Below are positions 26,886 to 35,734 of a DNA stretch of 64,000 nt, piece after piece. The notes below the pieces were generated by a model that saw only the letters and a list, made by a program, of their open reading frames with translations, searched no databases and was not told the origin of the DNA. The stretch lies in contig NZ_FOKB01000003.1 of assembly GCF_900111895.1 (NCBI RefSeq), positions 310,001 to 374,000 of the forward strand, given 5' to 3'. Within the stretch, counting starts at the first letter, position 1. Every line of letters starts with the position of its first letter. Source of the DNA: Pseudomonas simiae (GTDB lineage: Bacteria > Pseudomonadota > Gammaproteobacteria > Pseudomonadales > Pseudomonadaceae). Made by a program: the position numbers and the translations under genes.

Positions 26886-27482
26886 AAATGCCTCTGGGCT
26901 GGGTTTCCTGGCATCCATTAAAGGCCAGGCGTTGGTTGACGCAGCATCCGCGTCGTTTTTTCATTCAGGGTAGGAGCTTACCTGCCATTTGCTGCTGCGT
27001 TGCATTCCTCACGCCAAAGTTGTGCGCAATCTTGAGCAGCAGGCGAGGCGCATGCCGTTCTGTGGCAAATGAGGAGGCAAGAAAGAGGTCGGGCCGGGCG
27101 TCAAGAATATTGGCCGGTGCGCGGGCATTCACGCGGGAGGATTGGACGGGTGACACAGCCTGACTGAAGCAGGCCAAGACGCCGTTGGGCGGCAGGTGAC
27201 ACATGAAGCACCCCGGTATTATTGCTGTTATGGGTTTGAATCGAGCTTAGCCTTGTTCATTTTTTTACACAACACCCCCGTAAAAAATACAACACGGCCC
27301 GCTCAAGCCTGCGAGTCCCAAGCCCTTCAAACCCAAAAAACCGCCCCAAAAAGCCCCAAAAAAGCCTTCGTGGCGCTTTTTTAGGGCAAAAAAGGCCTCG
27401 CTTGACTTCGGCATGCCGTTCGGGTTGACTGAAACCAGAAAAGATCAATGATTGATATTTTTAACAACAAAGGTGTTGCATC
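26886..27482. promoter_or_regulatory. spuB/spuI divergent intergenic region
   Basis: A 597-base gap with no convincing gene; spuA, which sits here in P. aeruginosa, is absent. The half near spuI has A-tracts roughly in helical phase (27335-27340, 27348-27352, 27358-27363), suggesting bent DNA. There is an imperfect hairpin GCCCCAAAAAAGC/GCTTTTTTAGGGC (27353-27387). A TTGACT (27425-27430) could be a -35 for spuI, and an inverted repeat ATCAAT-G-ATTGAT (27444-27456) overlaps the likely -10. The ribosome site AAAGGTG is at about 27466-27472. Confidence 0.55.
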
Positions 27483-28859
27483 ATGTCGGTACCCCCGCGT
27501 GCCGTTCAGCTTAACGAAGCGAACGCGTTCCTTAAGGATCATCCTGAGGTTCTGTACGTAGACCTTCTAATTGCGGATATGAATGGTGTGGTGCGCGGCA
27601 AGCGCATCGAACGCACCAGCCTCCACAAGGTTTACGAGAAGGGCATTAACCTGCCTGCCTCTTTATTTGCCCTGGATATCAACGGCTCTACGGTGGAAAG
27701 CACCGGCCTGGGCCTGGACATCGGTGATGCTGACCGAATCTGTTATCCAATCCCCGACACCCTGTGCAATGAACCTTGGCAAAAGCGCCCTACCGCGCAA
27801 TTGTTGATGACCATGCACGAACTTGAAGGTGAACCTTTCTTCGCCGATCCGCGCGAAGTGCTCCGCCAAGTTGTAAGCAAATTTGACGACCTCGGTCTGA
27901 CCATCTGCGCCGCCTTCGAGCTTGAGTTCTACCTGATCGACCAGGAGAACGTGAACGGCCGCCCACAACCGCCCCGCTCGCCTATCTCCGGCAAACGCCC
28001 GCACTCGACACAGGTCTACCTGATCGACGACCTCGACGAATACGTCGACTGCCTCCAGGACATTCTGGAAGGTGCAAAAGAGCAAGGCATCCCGGCCGAC
28101 GCCATCGTCAAGGAAAGTGCCCCGGCGCAGTTCGAAGTGAACCTGCACCACGTGGCCGACCCGATCAAGGCTTGCGACTACGCGGTGCTGCTCAAGCGCC
28201 TGATCAAGAACATCGCCTACGACCATGAGATGGACACCACCTTCATGGCCAAGCCTTACCCAGGCCAGGCAGGCAACGGTTTGCACGTGCACATTTCGAT
28301 CCTGGACAAAGACGGCAAGAACATCTTTGCCAGCGAGGATCCCGAGCAGAACGCCGCATTGCGTCACGCGATCGGCGGTGTGCTGGAGACCCTACCCGCC
28401 CAAATGGCGTTCCTGTGCCCCAACGTCAACTCCTACCGTCGTTTCGGAGCACAATTCTACGTGCCGAACTCGCCGTGCTGGGGCCTGGACAACCGTACCG
28501 TGGCGATCCGCGTACCGACCGGCTCGTCCGACGCGGTCCGTATCGAACACCGCGTGGCCGGCGCCGACGCCAACCCTTACCTGCTGATGGCTTCGGTCCT
28601 GGCAGGCGTGCACCACGGCCTGACCAACAAGATCGAGCCGAACGCACCGGTGGAAGGCAACAGCTACGAGCAGAACGAACAGAGCCTGCCGAACAACCTG
28701 CGCGATGCCCTGCGTGAGTTGGACGACAGCGAGGTGATGGCCAAGTACATCGATCCTAAGTACATCGATATCTTCGTCGCCTGTAAGGAAAGTGAGCTGG
28801 AGGAGTTCGAACACTCCATCTCCGACCTTGAGTACAACTGGTACCTGCATACCGTTTAA
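27483..28859 (+). CDS. spuI: Gamma-glutamylpolyamine synthetase (glutamine synthetase family)
   Basis: 458 residues. Same fold as SpuB: ADMNGVVRGKRIERTSL near residue 30, AAFELEFYLID near 138, APAQFEVNLHH near 212, GLHVHISILDKDGKNIFAS near 258 and HRVAGADANPYLLMAS near 358. It ligates glutamate to putrescine or another polyamine, consistent with its divergence from spuBCDEFGH. A second isozyme next to SpuB is normal for Pseudomonas. Control is probably exerted at the inverted repeat just upstream. A strong terminator follows. Confidence 0.9.
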   Translation: MSVPPRAVQLNEANAFLKDHPEVLYVDLLIADMNGVVRGKRIERTSLHKVYEKGINLPASLFALDINGSTVESTGLGLDIGDADRICYPIPDTLCNEPWQKRPTAQLLMTMHELEGEPFFADPREVLRQVVSKFDDLGLTICAAFELEFYLIDQENVNGRPQPPRSPISGKRPHSTQVYLIDDLDEYVDCLQDILEGAKEQGIPADAIVKESAPAQFEVNLHHVADPIKACDYAVLLKRLIKNIAYDHEMDTTFMAKPYPGQAGNGLHVHISILDKDGKNIFASEDPEQNAALRHAIGGVLETLPAQMAFLCPNVNSYRRFGAQFYVPNSPCWGLDNRTVAIRVPTGSSDAVRIEHRVAGADANPYLLMASVLAGVHHGLTNKIEPNAPVEGNSYEQNEQSLPNNLRDALRELDDSEVMAKYIDPKYIDIFVACKESELEEFEHSISDLEYNWYLHTV

Positions 28860-28870
28860 ACGGTTGCTGC

Positions 28871-28912
28871 AAAAAAAACGCCGCAGACCTTAGGGGTTTG
28901 CGGCTTTTTTTT
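28871..28912 (+). terminator. Rho-independent terminator of spuI
   Basis: GCCGCAGACC (28880-28889), loop TTAGG, GGTTTGCGGC (28895-28904) with one G-T wobble, followed by eight T and preceded by eight A. Works in either direction. Confidence 0.92.
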
Positions 28913-28942
28913 GTGTTTTTTTCAGTTAGATCGAGTTGGCTT

Positions 28943-29016
28943 CATCGCAGGCAAGCCAGCTCCCACATTCGAATGTATTCACAGATCAAAATGTGGGAGC
29001 TGGCTTGCCTGCGATG
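28943..29016. repeat. REP pair in outward (tail-to-tail) order
   Basis: ATCGCAGGCAAGCCAGCTCC, a 22-base spacer, then GGGAGCTGGCTTGCCTGCGA. The arm order is the reverse of most pairs in this window. It lies between spuI and the TetR gene. Confidence 0.85.
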
Positions 29017-29079
29017 GCGGCCTGGCAGACAACACACCTTCCTGCTCATACAATGCCCGCTGCCTTGTAGGAGACTTCC

Positions 29080-29721
29080 ATGACCACCCGCCCCGCCGCC
29101 CCTCGCAAACCCCGCGCTCGCAGCCAGGCCCGGATCGACGCGATCCTCGACGCTGCCCGCACTTTGCTGGCTGCCGAAGGCGTGGCGGGTTTGTCGATCT
29201 ACAGCGTGGCCGAGCGGGCGCAGATCCCACCGTCGTCGGTGTATCACTTCTTCGCCAGCGTGCCCGCATTGCTGGAGGCGTTGACCGCTGACGTGCACGC
29301 CGCTTTCCGGGCAGCCATTCAGGCGCCCATCGAGCATGACTCACTCAAACACTGGCGCGACCTGTCCTACATCGTCGAGCAGCGCATGCTCACTATCTAT
29401 GATCATGACGCCGCCGCGCGCCAGTTGATCCTGGCGCAGCACGGGCTTACCGAAGTGACCCAGGCCGACCGTCAGCATGACCTGGAACTGGGTGACTTGA
29501 TGCTCACCGTGTTCAACCGTCACTTTGAAGTGCCGACATTGCCCAGCGATGTGGACGTGTTTGCCTTGGCGCTGGAGTTGAGCGACCGCGTGTATGCGCG
29601 CTCGGTGCATCAGCATGGGCTGATTACGCCACGCATGGCGGATGAAGGGATGCGGGTGTTTGATGCGTATGTGGGGCTTTATTTACCGGCGTATTTGCCT
29701 AAGCGGCCGGCTGCGCACTAA
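29080..29721 (+). CDS. TetR/AcrR-family transcriptional regulator
   Basis: 213 residues. A basic N-terminal arm (RPAAPRKPRARSQARID) precedes the HTH: ILDAARTLLAAEGVAGLSI, then VAERAQIPPSSVYHFF at about residues 45-60. The C-terminal ligand domain is unassigned. The start follows TAGGAG. It lies between the polyamine and alkanesulfonate clusters with REP pairs on both sides, so neither neighbour is a certain target. Its direction converges on ssuF. Confidence 0.9.
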   Translation: MTTRPAAPRKPRARSQARIDAILDAARTLLAAEGVAGLSIYSVAERAQIPPSSVYHFFASVPALLEALTADVHAAFRAAIQAPIEHDSLKHWRDLSYIVEQRMLTIYDHDAAARQLILAQHGLTEVTQADRQHDLELGDLMLTVFNRHFEVPTLPSDVDVFALALELSDRVYARSVHQHGLITPRMADEGMRVFDAYVGLYLPAYLPKRPAAH

Positions 29722-29744
29722 GTCTTGTACCGATGGGGGCGGCC

Positions 29745-29802
29745 TCTTCGCGAGCAAGCCCGTTCACACATCAAAATGTGGGAGCGGGCTTGCTCGCGAA
29801 GG
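29745..29802. repeat. REP pair, tail-to-tail, GCTCGCGA subtype
   Basis: TTCGCGAGCAAGCCCGTTCA, then after a short spacer TGTGGGAGCGGGCTTGCTCG to about 29802. It lies between the convergent TetR and ssuF genes. The left arm has lost one C of the TCCCACA core. Confidence 0.85.
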
Positions 29803-29830
29803 CGATCTCGGAAGCGACAACGATCCTCGA

Positions 29831-30046
29831 TCACAACTTGGCGATCGACACCTCGGTGGACTTCACAAAGGCAATCACTTCGCTGCCAATCACCAGCTCC
29901 AGCTCTTTGACCGAACGGGTGGTGATCACGGAAGTGACGATGCCGGAAGCGGTCTGCACGTCGATCTCCGACAGCACGTCGCCTTCGACGATTTCTTTGA
30001 TGGTGCCTTTGAACTGGTTACGCACGTTGATAGCTTTAATAGTCAT
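29831..30046 (-). CDS. ssuF: Molybdopterin-binding (Mop/TOBE) protein of the ssu operon
   Basis: 71 residues, one TOBE/Mop domain (AINVRNQFKGTIKEIVEGDV; EIDVQTASGIVTSVIT; VIGSEVIAFVKSTEVSIAK). Such single-domain proteins bind molybdate or act as small ligand carriers. In Pseudomonas putida the sixth gene of ssuEADCBF encodes this type of protein and is needed for sulfonate or sulfate-ester use. It lies 28 bases downstream of ssuB and is the last gene of the operon. Confidence 0.9.
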   Translation of the reverse strand: MTIKAINVRNQFKGTIKEIVEGDVLSEIDVQTASGIVTSVITTRSVKELELVIGSEVIAFVKSTEVSIAKL

Positions 30047-30074
30047 GTCGTTCTCTCTTCATGGGACAAGTGAG

Positions 30075-30881
30075 TTATTGAGCCCAGCGCAATTGCGTAG
30101 GCAGCGGTGAAACAGGTTCGGGTTCCGGCGGTGAGCCCGGCAGGGACAACACACGGTTGAGCACTTCGGCTTCCAGCGCGGCCAGGCGATGTGAGCCCCG
30201 GGCACGTGGGCGTGGCAGGTCGACGATAAGGTCCAAACCGATTTCACCGTCTTCGATCAGGATCACCCGGTCGGCAATCGCCACGGCTTCACTGACATCG
30301 TGGGTGACCAGCAACACGGTGAAACCGTGCTTCTGCCACAGGTTTTCGATCAGTTGCTGCATCTCGATACGGGTCAAGGCATCCAGCGCGCCCAACGGCT
30401 CATCCAACAGCAACAAACGCGGTTGATGGATGAGCGCACGGGCCAGGGCCACGCGTTGCTTCTGCCCGCCGGACAGCGCCGCCGGCCATTCATTGGCACG
30501 TTCAGCCAGGCCGACCGCTTCCAAGGCTTCCAGCGCTTTGGGGCGCCAGTCGCCTTTAAGCCCCAGCCCCACGTTGTCGATGATCTTCTTCCACGGCAGC
30601 AGCCGTGCTTCCTGGAACATTAGCCGCGTGTCTTCAATCGCTTCGCTCAATGGCGCGGAACCGGCCAGCAGCTCGCCGCCGCTGGCCTTATCCAGACCGG
30701 CCAGCAGGCGCAGCAAGGTACTTTTGCCGCAACCGCTGCGCCCGACCACCGCCACGAATTGGCCGGCCGGAATATGCAGGTCGATGTCCTTGAGCACTTC
30801 GCGCGCGCCAAAGGCCTTGCGCAACTTGCGTACCGCCAGGGGAATGCCCTTCAGCAGGCGCGGGGGTTGTTGAGCTGTCAT
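30075..30881 (-). CDS. ssuB: Aliphatic sulfonate ABC transporter ATP-binding protein
   Basis: 268 residues from ATG 30881, whose ATGA overlaps the end of ssuC. Walker [19 protein letters not shown] near residue 46, signature [17 protein letters not shown], Walker [13 protein letters not shown], switch His [10 protein letters not shown]. It drives uptake of alkanesulfonates through SsuC. The tail after about residue 215 is Pro/Glu-rich and carries no recognised domain. Confidence 0.94.
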   Translation of the reverse strand: MTAQQPPRLLKGIPLAVRKLRKAFGAREVLKDIDLHIPAGQFVAVVGRSGCGKSTLLRLLAGLDKASGGELLAGSAPLSEAIEDTRLMFQEARLLPWKKIIDNVGLGLKGDWRPKALEALEAVGLAERANEWPAALSGGQKQRVALARALIHQPRLLLLDEPLGALDALTRIEMQQLIENLWQKHGFTVLLVTHDVSEAVAIADRVILIEDGEIGLDLIVDLPRPRARGSHRLAALEAEVLNRVLSLPGSPPEPEPVSPLPTQLRWAQ

Positions 30882-31666
30882 GCCACACCGCCTTTGTTCA
30901 CTTGATACGCCGGGTGCCAACGCAGCCATACACGCTCCAGGCCACGAGCCGCCAGGTCCGCGAGTTTGCCGAGGATGGCGTACATGACGATGGCCAGTAC
31001 CACCACATCGGTTTGCAGGAATTCACGGGCGTTCATCGCCAGATAACCGATACCGGCACTGGCCGAGATGGTTTCCGCCACGATCAGCGTCAGCCACATG
31101 AAGCCCAGGGCAAAGCGCACGCCCACCAGGATCGACGGCAGCGCGCCCGGCAGGATCACCTGGCGGAACAGGCTGAACCCGGACAAGCCATAGCTGCGCG
31201 ACATTTCCACCAGTGCCGGATCAACGTTGCGGATGCCGTGATAGGTGTTGAGGTAGATCGGGAACAGCGTACCGAGGGCGACCAGGAAAATCTTCGCCGT
31301 CTCGTCAATGCCGAACCACAGGATCACCAGCGGGATCAGTGCCAGGTGCGGCACGTTACGGATCATCTGCACCGAGCTGTCCAGCAGGCGTTCACCCCAC
31401 TTCGACAGGCCGGTGATGAAGCCCAGGGCCAGGCCGATGCTGCCACCGATCAGGAAACCCAGGCCGGCACGCCAGCCACTGATGGCCAGGTGGGTCCAGA
31501 TTTCGCCGCTGGCGACCAGGTTGATACCGGCTTCAATCACTGCGCTGGGGGCCGGCAGGATACGGGTCGACAACCAGCCCGCCGATACCGACAACTGCCA
31601 CACCACCAGCAATAGAACCGGCAGTACCCAGGGCGCCACACGGTGGCTCAATTTTTCATAGTTCAT
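30878..31666 (-). CDS. ssuC: Aliphatic sulfonate ABC transporter permease
   Basis: 262 residues, BinPDT-type inner-membrane permease with about six helices (first [19 protein letters not shown]). EAA-like loop [26 protein letters not shown] (in part) near residue 165. It sits between ssuD (9-base gap) and ssuB (4-base overlap). It works with SsuA and SsuB. Confidence 0.94.
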   Translation of the reverse strand: MNYEKLSHRVAPWVLPVLLLVVWQLSVSAGWLSTRILPAPSAVIEAGINLVASGEIWTHLAISGWRAGLGFLIGGSIGLALGFITGLSKWGERLLDSSVQMIRNVPHLALIPLVILWFGIDETAKIFLVALGTLFPIYLNTYHGIRNVDPALVEMSRSYGLSGFSLFRQVILPGALPSILVGVRFALGFMWLTLIVAETISASAGIGYLAMNAREFLQTDVVVLAIVMYAILGKLADLAARGLERVWLRWHPAYQVNKGGVA

Positions 31667-31675
31667 GGCGCTGCC

Positions 31676-32824
31676 TTAGCTCTGTGACGCAGCTTTGGGA
31701 AGGATGTCGTTGGCGACCATCTCGCCAAACGGGCTCACGTAGCCGGCGCTTTTCGGCAGCTCGGGACGCTCGATATCCAGGTGGGGAAACAGCAGCTCCG
31801 CGACGCGATACGACTCTTCCAGGTGTGGATAACCGGAGAAGATAAAGGTGTCGATGCCCAGCGCTGCGTACTCCTTCACGCGTGCCGCCACCGTTGGGCC
31901 ATCGCCCACCAGCGCGGTGCCCGCACCGCCACGGACCAGGCCGACGCCGGCCCACAGGTTGGGGCTGACTTCGAGGTTGTCGCGGTTACCACCATGCAAG
32001 GCGGCCATGCGCTGCTGGCCGACGGAATCGAAACGCGCCAGGGAGGCCTGGGCACGGGCGATGGTGTCGTCGTCCAGATGGGAGATCAGTTTGTCGGCGG
32101 CTTTCCACGCTTCATCGTTGGTTTCACGCACGATCACATGCAGGCGAATACCGAAGCGCACGGTGCGTCCGAGTTTTGCGGCCTTGGCCCGCACCTGTTC
32201 GATTTTTTCCGCGACGGCCGCCGGCGGCTCGCCCCAGGTCAGCACCATTTCCACCTGCTCGGCTGCCAGGTCCTGGGCCGCTTCGGAAGAACCACCGAAG
32301 TACAGCGGCGGGCGCGGTTGCTGGATCGGCGGGTAAAGCAGCTTGGCGCCTTTGACGCGGATGTGCTCGCCGTCGTAATCCACGGTTTCGCCTTCCAGCA
32401 CACGGCGCCAGATACGGGTGAATTCCACCGAGGCCTGGTAGCGCTCTTCGTGGCTGAGGAACAAGCCGTCACCGGCCAGTTCTTCTGGATCACCACCGGT
32501 GACCAGATTAAACAACGCACGGCCACCGGACAGACGATCCAGGGTTGCTGCCTGACGCGCCGCTACCGTCGGGGAAATGATCCCGGGGCGCAGTGCGACA
32601 AGGAATTTCAGACGCTGGGTCACCGGGATCAGCGAGGCGGCCACCAGCCACGAGTCTTCGCAGGAGCGCCCGGTAGGGATCAGCACCCCGCCGAAACCCA
32701 GGCGATCAGCGGCCTGGGCCACTTGCTGCAGGTAACCGTGGTCAACGGCGCGAGCGCCTTCGGCAGTGCCAAGGTAATGGCCGTCGCCGTGGGTAGGCAG
32801 GAACCAGAAAATAGTGAGGCTCAT
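31676..32824 (-). CDS. ssuD: FMNH2-dependent alkanesulfonate monooxygenase
   Basis: 382 residues, bacterial-luciferase-like TIM barrel. It cleaves C1 and longer alkanesulfonates to aldehyde and sulfite with O2 and FMNH2 from SsuE, supplying sulfur during sulfate limitation. Motifs: [15 protein letters not shown] at the N-terminus, [18 protein letters not shown] near residue 45 (with the conserved Cys), [10 protein letters not shown] near 106, and [18 protein letters not shown] near 335. Length agrees with the 380-residue family. Confidence 0.96.
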   Translation of the reverse strand: MSLTIFWFLPTHGDGHYLGTAEGARAVDHGYLQQVAQAADRLGFGGVLIPTGRSCEDSWLVAASLIPVTQRLKFLVALRPGIISPTVAARQAATLDRLSGGRALFNLVTGGDPEELAGDGLFLSHEERYQASVEFTRIWRRVLEGETVDYDGEHIRVKGAKLLYPPIQQPRPPLYFGGSSEAAQDLAAEQVEMVLTWGEPPAAVAEKIEQVRAKAAKLGRTVRFGIRLHVIVRETNDEAWKAADKLISHLDDDTIARAQASLARFDSVGQQRMAALHGGNRDNLEVSPNLWAGVGLVRGGAGTALVGDGPTVAARVKEYAALGIDTFIFSGYPHLEESYRVAELLFPHLDIERPELPKSAGYVSPFGEMVANDILPKAASQS

Positions 32825-32849
32825 GGAGTTGTCTCCTGAAGAAGTCGGA

Positions 32850-33818
32850 TTACGGCGCTGTGGCCACGGCGGCGGGTGGCGTCCAGATCACGTCCTTGAT
32901 GTTCAAGGGCTTGGGGATCAGTTTGAGTTGGTAGAAGCTGTCGGCGATCTTCTGCTGGGCAGCCACCACTTCAGGGGTCAGGAACAGTGCACCGTAGCCT
33001 TGGCGTTTCACCGAGGTCAGGGTGATGTCAGCCGGCAGGCCAAGCAGCGGCGCCACTTGTTCAGTCACTTCCTGTGGGTTGGCCTTGGACCATTCGCCCA
33101 CGGCGCGTACCTCCTCCACCAGCGCCTTGATCACTTCGGGGTGCTGTTGGGCGTATGGCTTTGTCGCCAGGTAGAACTGGTGATTGTCGGCGATGCCGGT
33201 GCCATCACGCAGGGTGCGGGCTTGCAGTTGTTTTTCGGCGGCGGCCTGGTACGGGTCCCAGATGACCCAGGCGTCCACGCTGCCACGCTCGAAGGCGGCA
33301 CGGGCATCGGCGGGCGGCAGGAACACGGCCTGCACGTCGGTGTATTTCAAGCCGGTATCTTCCAAGGCACGTACCAACAGGTAATGCACGTTGGAGCCTT
33401 TGTTGAGCACGACTTTCTTGCCCTTGAGCTCAGCCACGGATTTGATCGGTGAATCTTTCGGCACCAGGATCGCTTCGCTGGTCGGTGCAGGCGGCTCGTA
33501 GGCCACGTAGAGCAAGTCGGCACCGGCTGCCTGGGCGAAGACCGGTGGGGTTTCGCCGGTCACGCCGAAGTCGATGGAGCCGACGTTCAAGCCTTCCAGC
33601 AATTGCGGGCCGCCAGGGAACTCAGTCCACTGCACGTTCACGCCTTGGGCAGCCAAACGTTTTTCCAACGTGCCCTTGGCCTTGAGCAGCACCAGCGTGC
33701 CGTACTTCTGATAACCGATCCGCAAGGTCTCGGCGGCTTGAGCTTGAACAATGGCGCCGAAGGACACAGCCGCAGCAAACAGTGCGACCAGACCACGACG
33801 CAAGATGACAGTGCGCAT
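32850..33818 (-). CDS. ssuA: Aliphatic sulfonate-binding periplasmic protein
   Basis: 322 residues from ATG 33818 ([14 protein letters not shown]); the extension to 33932 has no support. The signal peptide ends at VQAQAAE. Substrate-binding fold of the SsuA/NMT1 family: [38 protein letters not shown] (in part), [19 protein letters not shown] and [16 protein letters not shown]. It binds alkanesulfonates for SsuBC. It is second in the order ssuE-A-D-C-B-F. Confidence 0.94.
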   Translation of the reverse strand: MRTVILRRGLVALFAAAVSFGAIVQAQAAETLRIGYQKYGTLVLLKAKGTLEKRLAAQGVNVQWTEFPGGPQLLEGLNVGSIDFGVTGETPPVFAQAAGADLLYVAYEPPAPTSEAILVPKDSPIKSVAELKGKKVVLNKGSNVHYLLVRALEDTGLKYTDVQAVFLPPADARAAFERGSVDAWVIWDPYQAAAEKQLQARTLRDGTGIADNHQFYLATKPYAQQHPEVIKALVEEVRAVGEWSKANPQEVTEQVAPLLGLPADITLTSVKRQGYGALFLTPEVVAAQQKIADSFYQLKLIPKPLNIKDVIWTPPAAVATAP

Positions 33819-33912
33819 GGCGCTCTCTCCAAATAATGCGTTTAGGGGGTTGGCTGCACCTGCTTGGCCGTTGGCGGCTGAGTAAGGTGAGTTTTTTACA
33901 TTTCGGTGTGGC

Positions 33913-34506
33913 TTAAATGCTCCAGCGAGCACTCAACAAACGTTCATTCAACACGTGAGGGTCCAGCGGTTTCGGGCGACGGGCCATGGCGTCGTACAGC
34001 GTCTCCAGTGCCTCGTGCAAACGGTGTTCGAGTACCGGCACCAGTTGTGCCTGGGCACTGCCTTCGCCGTAAGCGATCTGACTGTCCTCGGCAAAGATAC
34101 CGTGGAGCAACTCCTGTGCCTTCAGCGCCGACAGCACCGGCTTCAAGGCATAGTCCACGGCCAGCATGTGGGCGATGCTGCCACCCGTGGCCATCGGCAA
34201 CACGACCTTGTGGGCCAGGGCGCGCTCGGGCAGCAGGTCCAACACGGTTTTCAGCGCGCCGGAGAACGAAGCCTTGTACACCGGCGTGGCGATCACCAGG
34301 CCATCTGCATTAGCCACTTGTTGCAGCAGGTCGATGACCTTGGGACTGTCGAAGCGCGCATGCAGCAGGTCTTCAGCCGGGAAATCCCGTATCTGGTAAC
34401 TCACCACTTCGACGCCTTTTTCTTGCAACCACTGACGGGTTTTATCCAGCAGCACCCCTGAGCGGGAGCGCTGGCTGGGACTGCCTCCAAGTGTTACGAC
34501 CAACAT
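33913..34506 (-). CDS. ssuE: NAD(P)H-dependent FMN reductase
   Basis: 197 residues, flavodoxin-like fold. [17 protein letters not shown] at the N-terminus binds the FMN phosphate; [21 protein letters not shown] near residue 73 and [20 protein letters not shown] near 102 are diagnostic for SsuE. It supplies FMNH2 to SsuD. As first gene of the operon its upstream region carries AT-rich inverted repeats and probably the sulfur-controlled promoter. Confidence 0.95.
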   Translation of the reverse strand: MLVVTLGGSPSQRSRSGVLLDKTRQWLQEKGVEVVSYQIRDFPAEDLLHARFDSPKVIDLLQQVANADGLVIATPVYKASFSGALKTVLDLLPERALAHKVVLPMATGGSIAHMLAVDYALKPVLSALKAQELLHGIFAEDSQIAYGEGSAQAQLVPVLEHRLHEALETLYDAMARRPKPLDPHVLNERLLSARWSI

Positions 34507-34657
34507 GCAGGAATTCCTTGCGCAGGTGTCAGCGGTTCGCTGTGTGGCGATAGCGCCAAGATGGAACAGACCTTATCAGCTGATTTATATATCTATAAAT
34601 CTTATTTTTTCATTTGTTTATTCCTTAAAGAAATATGCAGATGATGAATCACCGGAC
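34507..34657. promoter_or_regulatory. ssuE promoter region with AT-rich inverted repeat
   Basis: GATTTATA (34582-34589), spacer TATC, TATAAATC (34594-34601) form a perfect 8-4-8 inverted repeat, 76 bases before the ssuE start. A further AT-rich stretch with ATTCCTTAAAG (34619-34629) lies upstream. Sulfonate genes in Pseudomonas are normally under CysB and a sulfate-ester/sulfonate repressor; which protein binds here is not determined. Confidence 0.5.
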
Positions 34658-34683
34658 GAAAAAAAAGGCCGTAAAAACGGCCT
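34658..34683 (-). terminator. Rho-independent terminator for lsfA
   Basis: Read on the minus strand: AGGCCGT, loop of five bases, ACGGCCT followed by eight T. It lies beyond the REP pair downstream of the peroxiredoxin gene and insulates it from ssuE. Confidence 0.85.
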
Positions 34684-34721
34684 GAAAACCCCTGCTGTGT
34701 GAGCCTTGAAATGCGATTTAC

Positions 34722-34811
34722 ATGTGGGAGCGGGCTTGCTCGCGAAAGTGGTGTGTCATTAAAGGATGCATCGACTGACAGCCTGCCTTCGCGAGCAAGC
34801 TCGCGCCCACA
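34722..34811. repeat. REP pair (REPIN), GCTCGCGA subtype
   Basis: TGTGGGAGCGGGCTTGCTCG (from 34723) and TTCGCGAGCAAGCTCGCGCC (to CCACAT at 34812), about 44 bases apart. The element lies inside the transcribed 3' region of lsfA, before its terminator. Confidence 0.87.
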
Positions 34812-34822
34812 TTGGGCCTGCG

Positions 34823-35461
34823 TTAACGATTCGGCTGAGGGGTAAGCCGCAGATACGGCTTCACCGCCCGGTAACCCTTCGGAAAGCGCTGCTTGATCTC
34901 GTCCTCATCCTTGAGCGACGGCACGATCACCACCTCATCACCGTCCTGCCAGTTGGCGGGCGTGGCGACCTTGTGGTTGTCGGTCAGTTGCAGCGAGTCG
35001 ATGACGCGCAGGATTTCGTGGAAGTTGCGGCCGGTGCTGGCCGGGTAGGTGATGGTCAGGCGGATCTTCTTGTTCGGGTCGATCACGAACAAGGAACGCA
35101 CGGTGAGGGTGTCACTGGCGTTGGGGTGGATCAGGTCGTACAGGTCGGACACTTTACGGTCGGCGTCGGCCAGGATCGGAAAGTTGACGACCGTGTTCTG
35201 GGTTTCGTTGATGTCTTCGATCCACTTGTGGTGCGAGTCCACCGGGTCAACCGACAGGGCGATAGCCTTGACGCCGCGCTTGGCGAATTCGTCCTTGAGC
35301 TTGGCGGTGAAACCCAGCTCGGTGGTGCACACCGGGGTAAAGTCCGCCGGGTGGGAAAACAACACACCCCAGCTATCGCCCAGCCACTCGTGGAAACGAA
35401 TTTTGCCGGCGCTGGAATCCTGTTCGAAGTCGGGGGCGATATCGCCCAGTCTTAGGCTCAT
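34823..35461 (-). CDS. lsfA: 1-Cys peroxiredoxin (Prx6 type)
   Basis: 212 residues. It reduces H2O2 and organic peroxides with a single peroxidatic Cys, C45 in SHPADFTPVCTTELG. The long C-terminal domain (VIDSLQLTDNHKVATPANW, and the end YRAVKPYLRLTPQPNR) is that of the Prx6/LsfA group. In P. putida LsfA is induced by sulfate starvation and lies beside ssu, the same arrangement as here, which supports the name. Confidence 0.92.
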   Translation of the reverse strand: MSLRLGDIAPDFEQDSSAGKIRFHEWLGDSWGVLFSHPADFTPVCTTELGFTAKLKDEFAKRGVKAIALSVDPVDSHHKWIEDINETQNTVVNFPILADADRKVSDLYDLIHPNASDTLTVRSLFVIDPNKKIRLTITYPASTGRNFHEILRVIDSLQLTDNHKVATPANWQDGDEVVIVPSLKDEDEIKQRFPKGYRAVKPYLRLTPQPNR

Positions 35462-35700
35462 GGTGTGGCTCCTGATGAGTGCTTATGGAACCCACTGTGC
35501 ATGGTTTGCGGATTATTTAAAAAGAATAAATATCGATTTATCTAGACGATAAAGGAATATTAAAAATCTGTTCATTGGACGTAGGCAAAGGCGAAGAGCA
35601 ACATCGTTTCCAAGGTTCGAGAAGGCCTTGAGACGCTGTACAAAGAGGGGTTCAGGAAGGGCTTGCGGGGGTTTAGCCCGACTTGAACGGCAAGACACCC
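35462..35700. promoter_or_regulatory. lsfA upstream region
   Basis: About 240 bases with an AT-rich centre. ATAAAT (35526-35531), spacer ATCG, ATTTAT (35536-35541) is a 6-4-6 inverted repeat 65-80 bases upstream of the lsfA start. ATTCCTTTATC is readable on the minus strand beside it, resembling the sequences upstream of ssuE and tauA. No gene is seen here. Confidence 0.4.
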
Positions 35701-35721
35701 TGCCCGGCGTTGCGCCGGGCA
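35701..35721 (-). terminator. GC-rich hairpin after the porin gene
   Basis: TGCCCGGCG, loop TTG, CGCCGGGCA, about 14 bases after the porin stop. It lacks a T-run in the direction of transcription, so it may stabilise the 3' end or act as a weak terminator. Confidence 0.6.
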
Positions 35722-35734
35722 AGGTTTTACAGGC

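Noticed and set aside
26965..27204. 79-codon reverse frame in the spuB/spuI gap, possible spuA remnant
   Set aside because: No ribosome site, no amidotransferase motif and no similarity that I can see to SpuA.
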